64,000 nt of DNA from an uncultured Clostridium sp. (GCA_930980855.1 CAKNIZ010000002.1:38036-102035), one strand, 5' to 3'. Positions 42,745 to 51,831 are shown, numbered from the stretch's first letter. Numbers and translations: made by a program. The notes: generated by a model from the sequence alone, not told the origin.

Positions 42745-44886
42745 TTATTCTTGAGGTTTTTGTTCAGACTCTTCTTCGTTATTGTGCATCTCTAAATCTT
42801 TCATATTTAATGCAATTTTTCCTTGATTATCTATATCAGCAACTTTCACTCTTATTTCGTCACCAATAGATAATACATCTTCTACTTTATCTACTCTTTT
42901 ACTTGAGATTTTAGAAATATGAAGTAAACCTTCTTTTCCACCGCCTAGGTCTACAAAAGCTCCAAAAGGTGCTATTCTTACGACTTTACCTTCATAAATA
43001 TTTCCAACTTCTATTTCTCTAGTTATATCTTCAATTATTTTTAATGCTTTATTTGCTTGACTTATATCATTAGAATATATACATACTTTTCCATCTTCTT
43101 CAATGTCTATTTTTACTCCTGTCTCTTCAATTATTTTATTAATAGTTTTTCCACCTGAACCTATTACATCTTTTATTTTATCAACTGAAATTGTAGTAGC
43201 TACAATTTTAGGAGCATATTTTGATATTTCTTTTCTTGGCTCTGGTATAGCTTTTAAAATAACATCGTCTATTATATGGTCTCTTGCTATTTTTGTTTTT
43301 TCAAATGCTTTTTCTATAATTTCATAAGTTAATCCATCAATTTTGATGTCAACTTGGATGGCTGTAATTCCATCTTTAGTTCCACCAACTTTAAAGTCCA
43401 TATCTCCAAAAAAGTCTTCTATATCTTGGATATCTGTTAAAACAATATAGTCTTCTGGATTTTCTGGATTTGTTATTAATCCTGATGAAATACCTGCAAC
43501 CGGCTTTTTAATTGGAACACCAGCGTCCATAAGAGCTAAAGTGCTTCCGCAAATACTTGCTTGTGAAGTAGAACCATTAGATTCTAGAACTTCTGATACA
43601 ACTCTTATTGTATATGGAAATTCTTCTTCTGAAGGTATAACTGGAACTAATGCTTTTTCTGCTAATGCTCCATGTCCTATTTCTCTTCTTCCTGGCCCCT
43701 TTGAAGGTTTTGCTTCTCCAACACTATATGAAGGGAAATTGTATTGATGCATATATCTCTTAGCTTCTTCCTCATCTAATCCATCTAGTAATTGTTCATC
43801 TGCTTTTGTTCCAAGTGTTACTACTGATAGAACTTGAGTTTGTCCTCTTGAGAAAAGTCCACTACCATGTGTTCTTGGCAGTAGTCCTACTTCTGCATTA
43901 AGTGGTCTAACCTCATTTATTTCTCTTCCATCTGGTCTTTTATGTTCTGTTAATATCATTTTTCTAACACAAGCTTTTTCTAGGTCATGTACTGCTGTAC
44001 TTATATCAAAGCTATGTTCTTCTTCTGCATTTTCTCCATACATCTCAATTGCTAAATTTTTAATATCTTCTGCTATTTTATCAACATTGTCATTTCTGAT
44101 TTCTTTGTTTTGTTCTTGAACTCCAGTATACATTGCTTGTTCAAATTTTTCACATACTGCTTTGTAAAAGTCTGGATTTACTGAGAATGATTGATATTCG
44201 AATTTTGGCTTTCCTATTTCTGCTTTTATATCTGATATGAATTTGCAAATCTTTTTAATTTCTATATGTGCTTGTTTTATGGCTTCTAACATCGTTTCGT
44301 TAGATAATTCATCTGCTCCAGCTTCAATCATTGTAATTTTTTCTTCAGTACCAGCAACAGTTAATTTTAATCTGCTATTTTTTCTTTGCTCACTATCTGG
44401 ATTTATTATAATTTCATCATTTACATATCCTACTTGAACAGCTGCTGTTGGTCCTCCCCATGGAATATCCGATATTGAAAGTGCTGCTGATGTTCCTATA
44501 TTTGCACATACTTCTGGACTGTTATCTTGGTCTACTGATAATACAGTATTAACTATGCAAACATCATTTCTAAAGTCATGTGGAAATAATGGTCTTATTG
44601 GCCTATCAATTGCTCTTGATATTAATATTGCTTTGTCTGCTGGTTTCCCTTCTCTTCTATTAAAACTTCCTGGTATTTTTCCTACAGCATATAATTTTTC
44701 TTCATAATCTACTGATAATGGAAAGAAATCCACTCCTTCCTTTGGCTCCTTAGATGCTGTTACATTTGTCATTACAACAGTATCTCCATATCTTACTGTT
44801 ACACTTCCATTTGCCTGATTTGCAAATTTTCCTGTTTCAATTGTTAGCTTTCTTCCAGCTAATTCTGTTTCATAAATTTTAAACAT
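42745..44886 (-). CDS. pnp: Polyribonucleotide nucleotidyltransferase (PNPase)
   Basis: 3'-5' phosphorolytic exoribonuclease, a trimer and part of the mRNA degradation machinery. 713 residues: first RNase PH domain (TGKFANQANGSVTVRYGDTV; FNRREGKPADKAIL), all-helical linker, second RNase PH domain (LLPRTHGSGLFSRGQTQVLS; catalytic DFFGDMDFKVGG and SGLI), KH domain (VDKIKDVIGSGGKTINKIIE) and S1 domain (VRIAPFGAFVDLGGGKEGLLHI). It lies just downstream of rpsO, the usual order in bacteria, and rpsO has its own terminator between them. Confidence 0.98.
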   Translation of the reverse strand: MFKIYETELAGRKLTIETGKFANQANGSVTVRYGDTVVMTNVTASKEPKEGVDFFPLSVDYEEKLYAVGKIPGSFNRREGKPADKAILISRAIDRPIRPLFPHDFRNDVCIVNTVLSVDQDNSPEVCANIGTSAALSISDIPWGGPTAAVQVGYVNDEIIINPDSEQRKNSRLKLTVAGTEEKITMIEAGADELSNETMLEAIKQAHIEIKKICKFISDIKAEIGKPKFEYQSFSVNPDFYKAVCEKFEQAMYTGVQEQNKEIRNDNVDKIAEDIKNLAIEMYGENAEEEHSFDISTAVHDLEKACVRKMILTEHKRPDGREINEVRPLNAEVGLLPRTHGSGLFSRGQTQVLSVVTLGTKADEQLLDGLDEEEAKRYMHQYNFPSYSVGEAKPSKGPGRREIGHGALAEKALVPVIPSEEEFPYTIRVVSEVLESNGSTSQASICGSTLALMDAGVPIKKPVAGISSGLITNPENPEDYIVLTDIQDIEDFFGDMDFKVGGTKDGITAIQVDIKIDGLTYEIIEKAFEKTKIARDHIIDDVILKAIPEPRKEISKYAPKIVATTISVDKIKDVIGSGGKTINKIIEETGVKIDIEEDGKVCIYSNDISQANKALKIIEDITREIEVGNIYEGKVVRIAPFGAFVDLGGGKEGLLHISKISSKRVDKVEDVLSIGDEIRVKVADIDNQGKIALNMKDLEMHNNEEESEQKPQE

Positions 44887-44993
44887 ATTTTTCCTCCTTA
44901 TGTTTTTGATAACCGATTTAGCTGTAACCTCTATGATATATTAATTTCTTAGTACATCATACAAGCTACTATCTAAACCAATTATCTAATTTT

Positions 44994-45033
44994 TTTAAAA
45001 AAGCGAGCGCTTTTAATAATGTTAAACGCTCGC
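44994..45033 (-). terminator. Terminator after rpsO
   Basis: GC-rich stem GCGAGCGTTT / AAAGCGCTCGC (one bulge), followed by TTTTTT on the minus strand. Confidence 0.85.
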
Positions 45034-45040
45034 AGTTTAA

Positions 45041-45304
45041 TTATTTTCTTAATCCTAATTTTGCAACGATGTCTCTATATCTTTGAACATCTTTTTTTGC
45101 TAAGTAGTTAAGTAAATTTCTTCTACTTCCTACCATTTTTAAAAGTCCTCTTCTTGAGTGATTATCTTTTTTATGGATTTTTAAATGTTCTGTTAAATCA
45201 TTAATTCTTTCTGTTAAAAGAGCTATTTGAACTTCTGGAGAACCAGTATCTTTTTCATCTCTTCGATATGTTTTAATGATTTCTTCCTTTCTTTCTTTTG
45301 TCAT
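45041..45304 (-). CDS. rpsO: 30S ribosomal protein S15
   Basis: 87 residues, the standard length. Binds helix 22 of 16S rRNA early in 30S assembly. Motifs: [58 protein letters not shown] and [13 protein letters not shown]. The leader (45305-45385) contains a folding element and may allow autoregulation. Followed by its own terminator and pnp. Confidence 0.99.
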   Translation of the reverse strand: MTKERKEEIIKTYRRDEKDTGSPEVQIALLTERINDLTEHLKIHKKDNHSRRGLLKMVGSRRNLLNYLAKKDVQRYRDIVAKLGLRK

Positions 45305-45385
45305 GATTACACCTCCTAAATGTTTTTTTCACTTTTAACTGAGCTAAAGTAGGTGTGTTTCCCTAAAGCTAAGTTAAAGTACATA
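45305..45385 (-). promoter_or_regulatory. Possible S15 autoregulatory leader
   Basis: The minus-strand leader has an imperfect stem: TTAACTTAGCT.. pairs with ..AGCTCAGTTAA around an internal region containing CTTTAGGG and CCTACTTTAG. S15 genes often carry a structured leader that S15 binds, but this one was not matched to a known motif. Confidence 0.4.
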
Positions 45386-45389
45386 TATT

Positions 45390-45418
45390 ATATTACCATA
45401 TAATATTTAAAAATGCAA
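45390..45418 (-). promoter_or_regulatory. Promoter of rpsO
   Basis: TTGCAT and TAATAT separated by 17 bases on the minus strand, upstream of the folded leader. Confidence 0.55.
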
Positions 45419-45452
45419 GTTTATAATGATTTTTTTAAATATCTCAAACATT

Positions 45453-47228
45453 TTATCTTTCAAAGTCATCTAACTTCTCATTATTCTTTTGAGTACTAAT
45501 TTCTATTGTTGGTTCTAGCATTGCTTTTGCTCCTTGTAATATTTCATTACGTTTATTCTCTAATTCTTCTATTCTTTTTCTATGTGTATCTAGAATAAAC
45601 TTGGGGTATCCTGATATCTGCTGTGCTTCTTGTAAATGAACTTTTTTTCTTTCTATTGATTCAGCAAGTGCTTCTGCTGTACTCTTTTGATATTCAATTC
45701 CCTCTGATTGATATTCTTCTCCATATTCGTCTATTAAAGTATATGTCCCGTCTTGGTTATGTACAAGGATATCTCCTTTTGAATCTGTTAGAATTTCTGA
45801 ATTTCTATCAATATCTGGATTATTAGTAAGTATCTCTTCTTTCTTTTCACCAGTCAATGGTGACATTTCAGATGTTTCTCCATTATCTTCCATATCATGC
45901 ATAAATGTTCCTACATGAATTTTTTTATCTTCTAAAGTTACATATAATTCAAATACATCTTTTATATCATCTGATTCAGGTCCAAATGATATATTTTCCA
46001 TAGCTAAAGCTCTAGGGTCATAACCTTTTTCTAAAGCAATTTCTGAAAATCCTTCAACTAATCTATAAAATTCCCTATCTGAATCTATTAAATTATTTTC
46101 AAATACTTCTTCTGCCATCTCTGCTTTGAAATATTCAGTAAATAGATTATCATAAATTGCCATTCCAATTTCAGAATCACTTTGGTGAATTTTAATTACT
46201 TCGTGCAACTTTTGCTTAGGAGTTAAATTTTGAAATTTATCAAAATAGAGTTGCGCATACATGGTATTTTTTACATCGCTATTTGCTGGTAATCTTTCTA
46301 AGAATTCTTCTCTACTTATTTGTAGGCTTTCTGTTATATCATCAATTCTTTCAATTAAACCTTCATAGTTACTATGATTATTTTCCAAATTTAATTGCTT
46401 AGAATATTTAGTAATTGTATCAAATGTTTCTTCAAATTCTTCCACCGTTGCTATATCTCTACTCATTAATAATGATGATAATGTATCTATAATATCTTTA
46501 GCGGCACTGTCAATAAATCTTTTATTTTTTATATATTTTCTAGTTCCGCCAAATATTGCACTTTCTAGTTTATCATTCTTTCCATGAATTCTACTAAGAT
46601 ATATTTCTTTTTCATTCTCCCAAATTGTATCAAAAGATTCCAAGAAAAAATCTACATCCACTCCTGAATTTTCCAAAAATTCTTCTAATACATTTGTATT
46701 TTCAAATACTCTTAAAAAAAAATCTTCTTTCCCTATTAAATCTACTAAATTTTCTGTTTGTTGTGTTAATATTGGATATGTTCTTAAAGTTTCTTTACTA
46801 TATTTTGCGTCTCTTATAGATGTTAGATATTGTGCAATTCCTTCTGTAAGTCCCATTCCTATATAAATTTTTCTGTCATCAATTCCATCTATATCGTATT
46901 CTTTTATCATTCCCGTATATTCGCTATATTTTAATAAACAATGCATCATTTCATGAAAAAATACGGATTTGGACTTTTCTTCATTCATACTATCTAATAA
47001 GCTTATACTTTTTTCTTTATTATAATATAGTCCAAGGTTTTCTATCATTCCTTCTTCATTTTTCCATTCAATGCTTTTTTCTAAATTTGCCTTTATTTGT
47101 TCAATAACTCTTTCTCTTGGAAAATATTTACCAAATAAATCATCAAATTCTTCTATAAAATTATCTAGATAAAATAATGTTTTATCATCAAAATTCTTTC
47201 CACTAAATGCTTTCTTTATATTCTCCAT
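45453..47228 (-). CDS. Large cytoplasmic protein with HExxH gluzincin-like motif
   Basis: 591 residues, no signal or membrane segment. Near residue 93 is FFHEMMHCLLKYSEYTG, a zinc-binding HExxH, and about 38 residues on is GLTEGIAQYL, the Glu of gluzincin metallopeptidases. The rest is charged and helical, with a C-terminal coiled-coil (about 520-591, AESIERKKVHLQEAQQ, KRIEELENKRNEILQ). A segment with repeated short beta strands (DSKGDILVHNQDGTYTLIDE, about 475-495) precedes it. I do not recognise the family. A small companion gene (47239-47448) ends 10 bases upstream. Proteolytic activity is inferred from motif only; the partner might be its regulator or substrate. Confidence 0.7.
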   Translation of the reverse strand: MENIKKAFSGKNFDDKTLFYLDNFIEEFDDLFGKYFPRERVIEQIKANLEKSIEWKNEEGMIENLGLYYNKEKSISLLDSMNEEKSKSVFFHEMMHCLLKYSEYTGMIKEYDIDGIDDRKIYIGMGLTEGIAQYLTSIRDAKYSKETLRTYPILTQQTENLVDLIGKEDFFLRVFENTNVLEEFLENSGVDVDFFLESFDTIWENEKEIYLSRIHGKNDKLESAIFGGTRKYIKNKRFIDSAAKDIIDTLSSLLMSRDIATVEEFEETFDTITKYSKQLNLENNHSNYEGLIERIDDITESLQISREEFLERLPANSDVKNTMYAQLYFDKFQNLTPKQKLHEVIKIHQSDSEIGMAIYDNLFTEYFKAEMAEEVFENNLIDSDREFYRLVEGFSEIALEKGYDPRALAMENISFGPESDDIKDVFELYVTLEDKKIHVGTFMHDMEDNGETSEMSPLTGEKKEEILTNNPDIDRNSEILTDSKGDILVHNQDGTYTLIDEYGEEYQSEGIEYQKSTAEALAESIERKKVHLQEAQQISGYPKFILDTHRKRIEELENKRNEILQGAKAMLEPTIEISTQKNNEKLDDFER

Positions 47229-47238
47229 ATTTTTCTCC

Positions 47239-47448
47239 TTAATCTACATCAGTTATATAATTTTTATCAATTACCTTTTTTAGTTCTTCTAGATCCTTTA
47301 CATCTTCTAATTTACCATTGTTCATTTCAAAAAATTTAATTTTTCTTAGTTCTTCATTTTTATATGCATAATATGTACATTTTTCAGTTGCTATTTTCTT
47401 ATCTAGCAAATATTCATTCCCCGCGTAAATTATCCCCTCTTTTAGCAT
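47239..47448 (-). CDS. Small conserved partner of the HExxH protein
   Basis: 69 residues from ATG 47446-47448; an in-frame ATG four codons earlier overlaps the GGAGG site and cannot be the start. Beta-rich first half (EGIIYAGNEYLLDKKIATEK, TYYAYKNEELRKIKFF), then acidic-basic helix (DVKDLEELKKVIDKNY). No membrane segment. Unrecognised family. It has its own promoter (47470-47497) and lies 10 bases before the HExxH gene. Confidence 0.55.
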   Translation of the reverse strand: MLKEGIIYAGNEYLLDKKIATEKCTYYAYKNEELRKIKFFEMNNGKLEDVKDLEELKKVIDKNYITDVD

Positions 47449-47469
47449 AAGTACCTCCATTTTTTCTAT

Positions 47470-47497
47470 ATTCTATCATAGTGGATTTGCTTGTCAA
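47470..47497 (-). promoter_or_regulatory. Sigma-A-type promoter for the small protein/HExxH unit
   Basis: TTGACA and TAGAAT with a 16-base spacer on the minus strand, about 22 bases before the start codon. Confidence 0.65.
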
Positions 47498-47556
47498 TAG
47501 TTTTTATTGATAATAATTTCTATTTTTATACATATATTTTATTGGAGGTGATCAAA

Positions 47557-48459
47557 ATAAATAACAATTATCCTGAATATCCATATATTGGATACAAGAA
47601 TGAAAATATTAAAATTCCAATTACTTTTCCTAAGCAACATCAACTTATTCAACCTGGTATGGAATATGAGATGAATCCACTTCCTATTTTTGATAAACCT
47701 GACTATATTCCGAGTTGTAAATTAAAAGATAAAGTCGTTATCATTTCAGGGGGAGACAGTGGCATAGGTAGGGCAATAAGTGTTTTATTTGCAAAAGAAG
47801 GTGCTAACTTAGCTATCAGTTATTTAAATGAACATCAAGATGCTAATTATACTAAACAGTTAGTTGAAAGTTTAGGAAGAAAATGTATATTATTTCCAGG
47901 AGATTTAAGAGATGAAGATTTGTCTAAATATATTGCTGAAAAAACTATGAATATCTTTGGAAAAATAGATGTATTAATAAACAATTGCGGGGTGCAATTC
48001 CCTCAAGATAGTATATTAAATATTTCAAGTAATCAGCTTAAAGATACTTTTGAGACTAATATATATACATTTTTTTATTTAACCAAGGCTACTTTACCAT
48101 ATTTAAAAGCTTATTCTAGTATTATTAATACAACTTCTATTACAGCTTTTGAAGGTAAGAAAAATTTAATTGACTATTCTTCTACCAAAGGAGCAATTAC
48201 AGTTTTTACAAAGTCACTATCGCTTTCGCTTGCAGATAAAAAAATAAGAGTCAATGCTGTTGCACCAGGTCCAATTTGGACTCCTCTTATACCTTCTTCT
48301 TTTAGCAGTAATGAAGTCGAGATTTTTGGTACTGATGTTCCTATGAAAAGAGCTGGCCAACCTTTTGAATTGGCACCAGCATATCTTTATCTTGCTAGTG
48401 ACGATTCAAGATATGTTACAGGTCAAATTATTCATGTAAACGGCGGTAGTATAGTTTAA
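47557..48459 (+). CDS. Short-chain dehydrogenase/reductase (YhxC/GSP39-like), non-canonical start
   Basis: 300 residues of the SDR superfamily. Rossmann motif GGDSGIGRAI, NNCG (NNAG variant), catalytic Ser/Tyr/Lys (INTTSITAFEGKKNLIDYSS with Y-x-x-x-K as YSSTK), and the C-terminal VNGGSIV. An N-terminal extension with PGMEYEMNPLPIFDKPDYIP is characteristic of the YhxC/YdaD general-stress branch. No ATG fits: GGAGG at 47544-47548 is followed eight bases later by ATA (47557), which is the best-placed start; GTG 47548 and TTG 47542 overlap the ribosome site. The start may be an AUA or reflect a mutation. Plus-strand, terminated at 48465-48505. Confidence 0.8.
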   Translation: MNNNYPEYPYIGYKNENIKIPITFPKQHQLIQPGMEYEMNPLPIFDKPDYIPSCKLKDKVVIISGGDSGIGRAISVLFAKEGANLAISYLNEHQDANYTKQLVESLGRKCILFPGDLRDEDLSKYIAEKTMNIFGKIDVLINNCGVQFPQDSILNISSNQLKDTFETNIYTFFYLTKATLPYLKAYSSIINTTSITAFEGKKNLIDYSSTKGAITVFTKSLSLSLADKKIRVNAVAPGPIWTPLIPSSFSSNEVEIFGTDVPMKRAGQPFELAPAYLYLASDDSRYVTGQIIHVNGGSIV

Positions 48460-48464
48460 CTATC

Positions 48465-48505
48465 AAAAAACTGTTTTGGGTGGCATCTTCCCAAAACAGC
48501 TTTTT
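48465..48505. terminator. Bidirectional terminator
   Basis: Stem CTGTTTTGGG / CCCAAAACAG, 10 bp with nine-base loop, flanked by A-run and T-run, between convergent SDR (+) and M14 peptidase (-) genes. Confidence 0.9.
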
Positions 48506-49433
48506 ATATAATGCTTGCCAAAACAAGTATTCCAATATTATCTGAATAAATTTTATCAAATTGTGAGATTGGAAGTGGATTAGTTCCTAGTCCCGCTTCT
48601 ATCGTATATCCTGGTCTATTATATTGTTTTATAAACCAATCTTTATATCCTGCATTTGCTGATTCTGGTGGAGTTGTATCTAACAAGTATCCACTTACTT
48701 TGCTAAATATTCTACCTATTTCTTCTGAATCTTGTGGCATGTAGTCTGCATATTTCCAATAAATTACTTCTCCTTGAGTATGATATGCTAGAATTAGTCT
48801 AAAATTATGTCTTAGTGTAAAATTATAAATAGCTAATACTTCTGGTTCTGTAAGTGGTCCAAATCCTACGAAATCTCTTGGAGCTGGAGTTGTATAACCT
48901 TGTGCAAATTTTATATCTCTCGCCTTTTCCCAGTTTGCTGGAAATTGCAGATTCAAATCCACACCATTATAGTTTGCTTTCCAACCACTTGGAAATGTTA
49001 CATTTGGATATCTTGCGGCTATTTCTCTATAATGCGCATATTCACTGCTTCCTTCTCTTATATTACCTGCAACTAGTTCTATTCCATCTGGATTTAGCAT
49101 TGGGATAATATATATTGATGAATTATTAAATATATCTTTAGCATTATGCTCGAATATGTCTTTGCCAGTTGCATATGCCTCGCAAAAGTCCTCAATAAAT
49201 TTCATAAGTACTAATGCTGTAATCCATTCGTTAGCATGTATTGCTCCACTATACATTACCTCGTTTTGTCCTGTTCCTATTCTAACAGCTGCAATTTTTC
49301 TTTTTTGCACGCTCTCTCCTATGTTCTCTAATTGTAGAAATGGATATTTATTTTTTAATTTTTGTAAATCTGCTTGCATTTTATTATAATCATAGTTTTC
49401 TTTTGTATTAACTATTTCATTGTTTCCATTCAT
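48504..49433 (-). CDS. M14 zinc carboxypeptidase
   Basis: 309 residues without signal peptide or SH3/LysM modules. Zinc ligands H66 and E69 (AIHANEW), H218 (LAYHTQGE) and catalytic E279 (YTIEAG); Asn/Arg substrate region NPDGIEL and GVDLNLQFPANWE. This matches gamma-D-glutamyl-meso-diaminopimelate endopeptidases (ENP1/YqgT group) that cleave the peptide stem of peptidoglycan, often in sporulation. In the neighbourhood of cotJABC this supports a spore role, but no localisation signal is seen. AGGTGA precedes the ATG. Own terminator shared with the opposite SDR gene. Confidence 0.9.
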   Translation of the reverse strand: MNGNNEIVNTKENYDYNKMQADLQKLKNKYPFLQLENIGESVQKRKIAAVRIGTGQNEVMYSGAIHANEWITALVLMKFIEDFCEAYATGKDIFEHNAKDIFNNSSIYIIPMLNPDGIELVAGNIREGSSEYAHYREIAARYPNVTFPSGWKANYNGVDLNLQFPANWEKARDIKFAQGYTTPAPRDFVGFGPLTEPEVLAIYNFTLRHNFRLILAYHTQGEVIYWKYADYMPQDSEEIGRIFSKVSGYLLDTTPPESANAGYKDWFIKQYNRPGYTIEAGLGTNPLPISQFDKIYSDNIGILVLASII

Positions 49434-49550
49434 ATAATCACCTAAGTTATAATATGAATTATTTTTAATATTGTTACTTTATGATTTGGAAAAGTCCTCA
49501 TATTGAAGGTAATGTATTAGTGGTATAGAATTTTCAAATACATAATTTTA

Positions 49551-49585
49551 AAAAATCGGAGAGATGGAAAAATACCATTCTCTCC
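49551..49585 (-). terminator. Terminator of the cotJ operon
   Basis: Stem GGAGAGAATGG / CCATCTCTCC (one bulge), then GATTTTTT on the minus strand. Confidence 0.85.
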
Positions 49586-49590
49586 TGTTT

Positions 49591-50214
49591 TTAGTTACAA
49601 TTATTGTTATTATTCATATTTAAATTGCAAGTATTTATTGAATGCATTCTTTTTTCTGCTAACTTATCTTGCACTCCACGAAGTGCTTCTCCAAATCTTT
49701 GGAAGTGTACTACTTCTCTTTCTCTTAAATATCTTAATGGGTCTACTACATCTGGGTTATCCTTACATAAATCTATAAGTTTTTCATAAGTTGCTCTTGC
49801 TTTTTGTTCTGCTGCTAAATCTTCTTGTAAGTTTGCTATAGGGTCTCCTTTACAAGCTAAGCAATTTGCATCAAATGGGTATCCAGCAGCTGCTTGTGGA
49901 TATACGTCTAATCCATGATCTGTATAATATGCACCTAATCCCATTTTCTCTGCTTCTTCAGCTGTAATACCATTTGTAAGTTGATGCACTATTGTTCCTA
50001 CCATTTCTAAGTGAGCTAATTCTTCTGTTCCTATATCATTTAATGTCGCTTTTGCAATTTGATCTGGCATACCAAATCTTTGTGATAAATATCTTAATGA
50101 AGCTGCCAGTTCCCCATCTGGTCCACCATATTGAGAAATTATGAATTTTGCTAAACGAGGGTCTTTTTGTTTTATTTTTATTGGATATTGTAATGTTTTA
50201 TTATAAGTCCACAT
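49591..50214 (-). CDS. cotJC: Spore coat protein CotJC, manganese-catalase-like
   Basis: 207 residues from ATG 50212-50214, beginning MWTYNKTLQYPIKIKQKDPR. Ferritin-like di-metal fold: GGPDGELAASLRYLSQRF, EELAHLEMVGTIV (E-x-x-H), EQKARATYEKLIDL and EREVVHFQRFGEAL (E-x-x-H) supply the metal ligands of Mn-catalases. It is deposited in the spore coat with CotJA/B and may protect the spore from peroxide. The ATG overlaps the cotJB stop (TAATG). An Asn-rich tail (NLNMNNNNNC) ends the protein. Confidence 0.96.
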   Translation of the reverse strand: MWTYNKTLQYPIKIKQKDPRLAKFIISQYGGPDGELAASLRYLSQRFGMPDQIAKATLNDIGTEELAHLEMVGTIVHQLTNGITAEEAEKMGLGAYYTDHGLDVYPQAAAGYPFDANCLACKGDPIANLQEDLAAEQKARATYEKLIDLCKDNPDVVDPLRYLREREVVHFQRFGEALRGVQDKLAEKRMHSINTCNLNMNNNNNCN

Positions 50215-50516
50215 TAGTAATTTCCTCCTTCCCATGGCCAAGGTTGTTCTAGCCATCTCCATTTATTACATGGATAGAATATTGTTAATGGTCCATATTT
50301 CTTTTGGTATTTTTCTACTGCATCCCTATAACATTTAGCATATTCTCTATGCAAAGCTAAAGCATTTTCATCGCAAGGATGTGTATTCAAATAAAGTGCA
50401 AGTTCTGTTATCGCGAAATTATATTTTCTTACATCATTCATTAATTCTTCTCTTGTACAGTTATTATCATTTTCTCTGCAATTGCAGGTACAATTGCATC
50501 TGCAATTATCTTCCAC
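50214..50516 (-). CDS. cotJB: Spore coat protein CotJB
   Basis: 100 residues. The first 25 are Cys/Asn-rich (CRCNCTCNCRENDNNC), then the conserved CotJB core: REELMNDVRKYNFAITELAL, YLNTHPCDENALALHREY, and YGPLTIFYPCNKWRWLEQPW ending PWEGG. It is a small inner-coat protein needed with CotJA and CotJC for coat assembly. The Cys-rich N-terminus is longer than in Bacillus. It overlaps cotJA by 11 bases and cotJC by one. Confidence 0.95.
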   Translation of the reverse strand: MEDNCRCNCTCNCRENDNNCTREELMNDVRKYNFAITELALYLNTHPCDENALALHREYAKCYRDAVEKYQKKYGPLTIFYPCNKWRWLEQPWPWEGGNY

Positions 50517-50817
50517 TATTACATCCCTCCTTTATTTCATTAGAATCTCTTAAAAAGTTAATTTCTTCTAAGCTTTGGCCTGCAGTATACGGACTAACTA
50601 ATTCTGGAAAGATTGTTCCCATCTTTAGTCCTACATCTGGTCTAAAAGTATTACTCATATATTGAATTGGAACATAACTTTGCCCATACATATAATTTTC
50701 TGGAAATGGAGAATCATCATCAAATCCACATTCACACATGTCTGTATTTCGTGTCATATTATTTAAATTACAGTTATCCCAATTATTTGTATTATTATTC
50801 ATTCTGCATCTACACAT
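50506..50817 (-). CDS. cotJA: Spore coat protein CotJA-like
   Basis: 103 residues: an N-terminal Cys/Asn/Asp-rich extension (1-38), then a CotJA core QSYVPIQYMSNTFRPDVGLK followed by MGTIFPELVSPYTAGQS, and a Cys-containing end. Structural coat protein. GGAGG lies upstream. A CATAATAT sequence at 50839-50846 (minus strand) with AC about 15 bases earlier resembles sporulation (SigE/SigK) -10 elements, but this is tentative. Confidence 0.88.
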   Translation of the reverse strand: MCRCRMNNNTNNWDNCNLNNMTRNTDMCECGFDDDSPFPENYMYGQSYVPIQYMSNTFRPDVGLKMGTIFPELVSPYTAGQSLEEINFLRDSNEIKEGCNSGR

Positions 50818-50946
50818 AAATATTTCCTCCCTACTAACATATTATGTAAAGCAGATTTTATTGTTACTATTTATGACTTTTTTTCTTTTAGTTCATATAA
50901 TATAAAAGAATTATTTAAACTTTTTATGCTGATTGGAGGTGCTTTT

Positions 50947-51132
50947 TTGAAAAAGGTACATAATATATGTGATTATTCTCAATTTAAGGACTTTTTTATA
51001 TTCCTTATTTTGTTCTTTATTATTGCCATTTTGTTAACCATATTTTTTGTATTGCTAAATTGTAATCCTTTATTTTTTAGTAGAAACTATTATACAAATG
51101 TATATTCGTTACAATCCATAAATTATTATTAA
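50947..51132 (+). CDS. Small membrane peptide (TTG start)
   Basis: 61 residues. GGAGG followed seven bases later by TTG (50947) is the best start; an upstream ATG at 50926 lacks a site. One strongly hydrophobic segment (about 17-40), short positively charged N-terminus, and an Asn/Tyr-rich tail (SRNYYTNVYSLQSINYY). No family recognised. Divergent from cotJA; sporulation linkage is possible. Could also be chance, since the region is AT-rich. Confidence 0.4.
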   Translation: MKKVHNICDYSQFKDFFIFLILFFIIAILLTIFFVLLNCNPLFFSRNYYTNVYSLQSINYY

Positions 51133-51208
51133 AATAATTGTATATTTGTGAATCTACTTTTCATATTTATCTTAAAATTGTATAATATTGTTGTAAGGAG
51201 GTAGTTAT

Positions 51209-51829
51209 ATGAAAGTTTTATTAGTAAATGGTAGTCCTCATGAAAAAGGATGTACATATACAGCATTAAAAGAAATTGCCAATACTTTAGAGAACAATGA
51301 TATAGAAACAGATTTTTTATGGTTAGGTATTGAACCTTTAGCAGGATGTATAGGATGTAATGCTTGTTTAAAAACAGGAAAATGTTTTAGAAATGATATA
51401 GTTAATGATTTTTTAAATAAAGTTCCAGATATTGATGGATTCGTTTTTGGCAGCCCAGTTCATTTTGCTTCTAGTTCTGGTGCTCTTACTTCTTTTATGG
51501 ACAGAGCATTTTATGGAAGACGTAAATTATTTGAAAACAAACCAGCTTGCTGTATTTGTAGTTGTAGACGAGGCGGTGCATCTGCTACATTTGATCAAAT
51601 TAATAAGTATTTTTCAATGAATAATATGCCAATTGTTACTTCTCAATATTGGAACCAGGTTCATGGAACAACCCCTGATGAAGTTAAAAGAGATTTAGAA
51701 GGAATGCAAACAATGAGAACTTTAGGAAATAATATGGCTTGGCTTTTAAAATGCATTGATATAGCTAAGAAATCTGGCTTAGAATATCCTAAAAATGAGG
51801 AAATTATAAAGACAAATTTTATTGATTAA
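51209..51829 (+). CDS. Flavodoxin-fold NADPH-dependent FMN reductase
   Basis: 206 residues. VLLVNGSPHEKGCTYTALKE binds FMN phosphate; IEPLAGCIGCNACLKTGKC carries Cys residues seen in iron-sulfur-flavoprotein-like or quinone/azoreductase-like members; FGSPVHFASSSGALTSFMDR contacts the isoalloxazine ring. Probably a cytoplasmic reductase of quinones, nitro compounds or other small electron acceptors. TAAGGAGG precedes the ATG, with a TATAAT at 51181-51186. Monocistronic plus-strand gene beside the Fic module. Confidence 0.92.
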   Translation: MKVLLVNGSPHEKGCTYTALKEIANTLENNDIETDFLWLGIEPLAGCIGCNACLKTGKCFRNDIVNDFLNKVPDIDGFVFGSPVHFASSSGALTSFMDRAFYGRRKLFENKPACCICSCRRGGASATFDQINKYFSMNNMPIVTSQYWNQVHGTTPDEVKRDLEGMQTMRTLGNNMAWLLKCIDIAKKSGLEYPKNEEIIKTNFID

Positions 51830-51831
51830 AT

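Noticed and set aside
50926..50946. ATG start for the small membrane peptide
   Set aside because: The ribosome site lies downstream of that ATG, so the TTG at 50947 is preferred.
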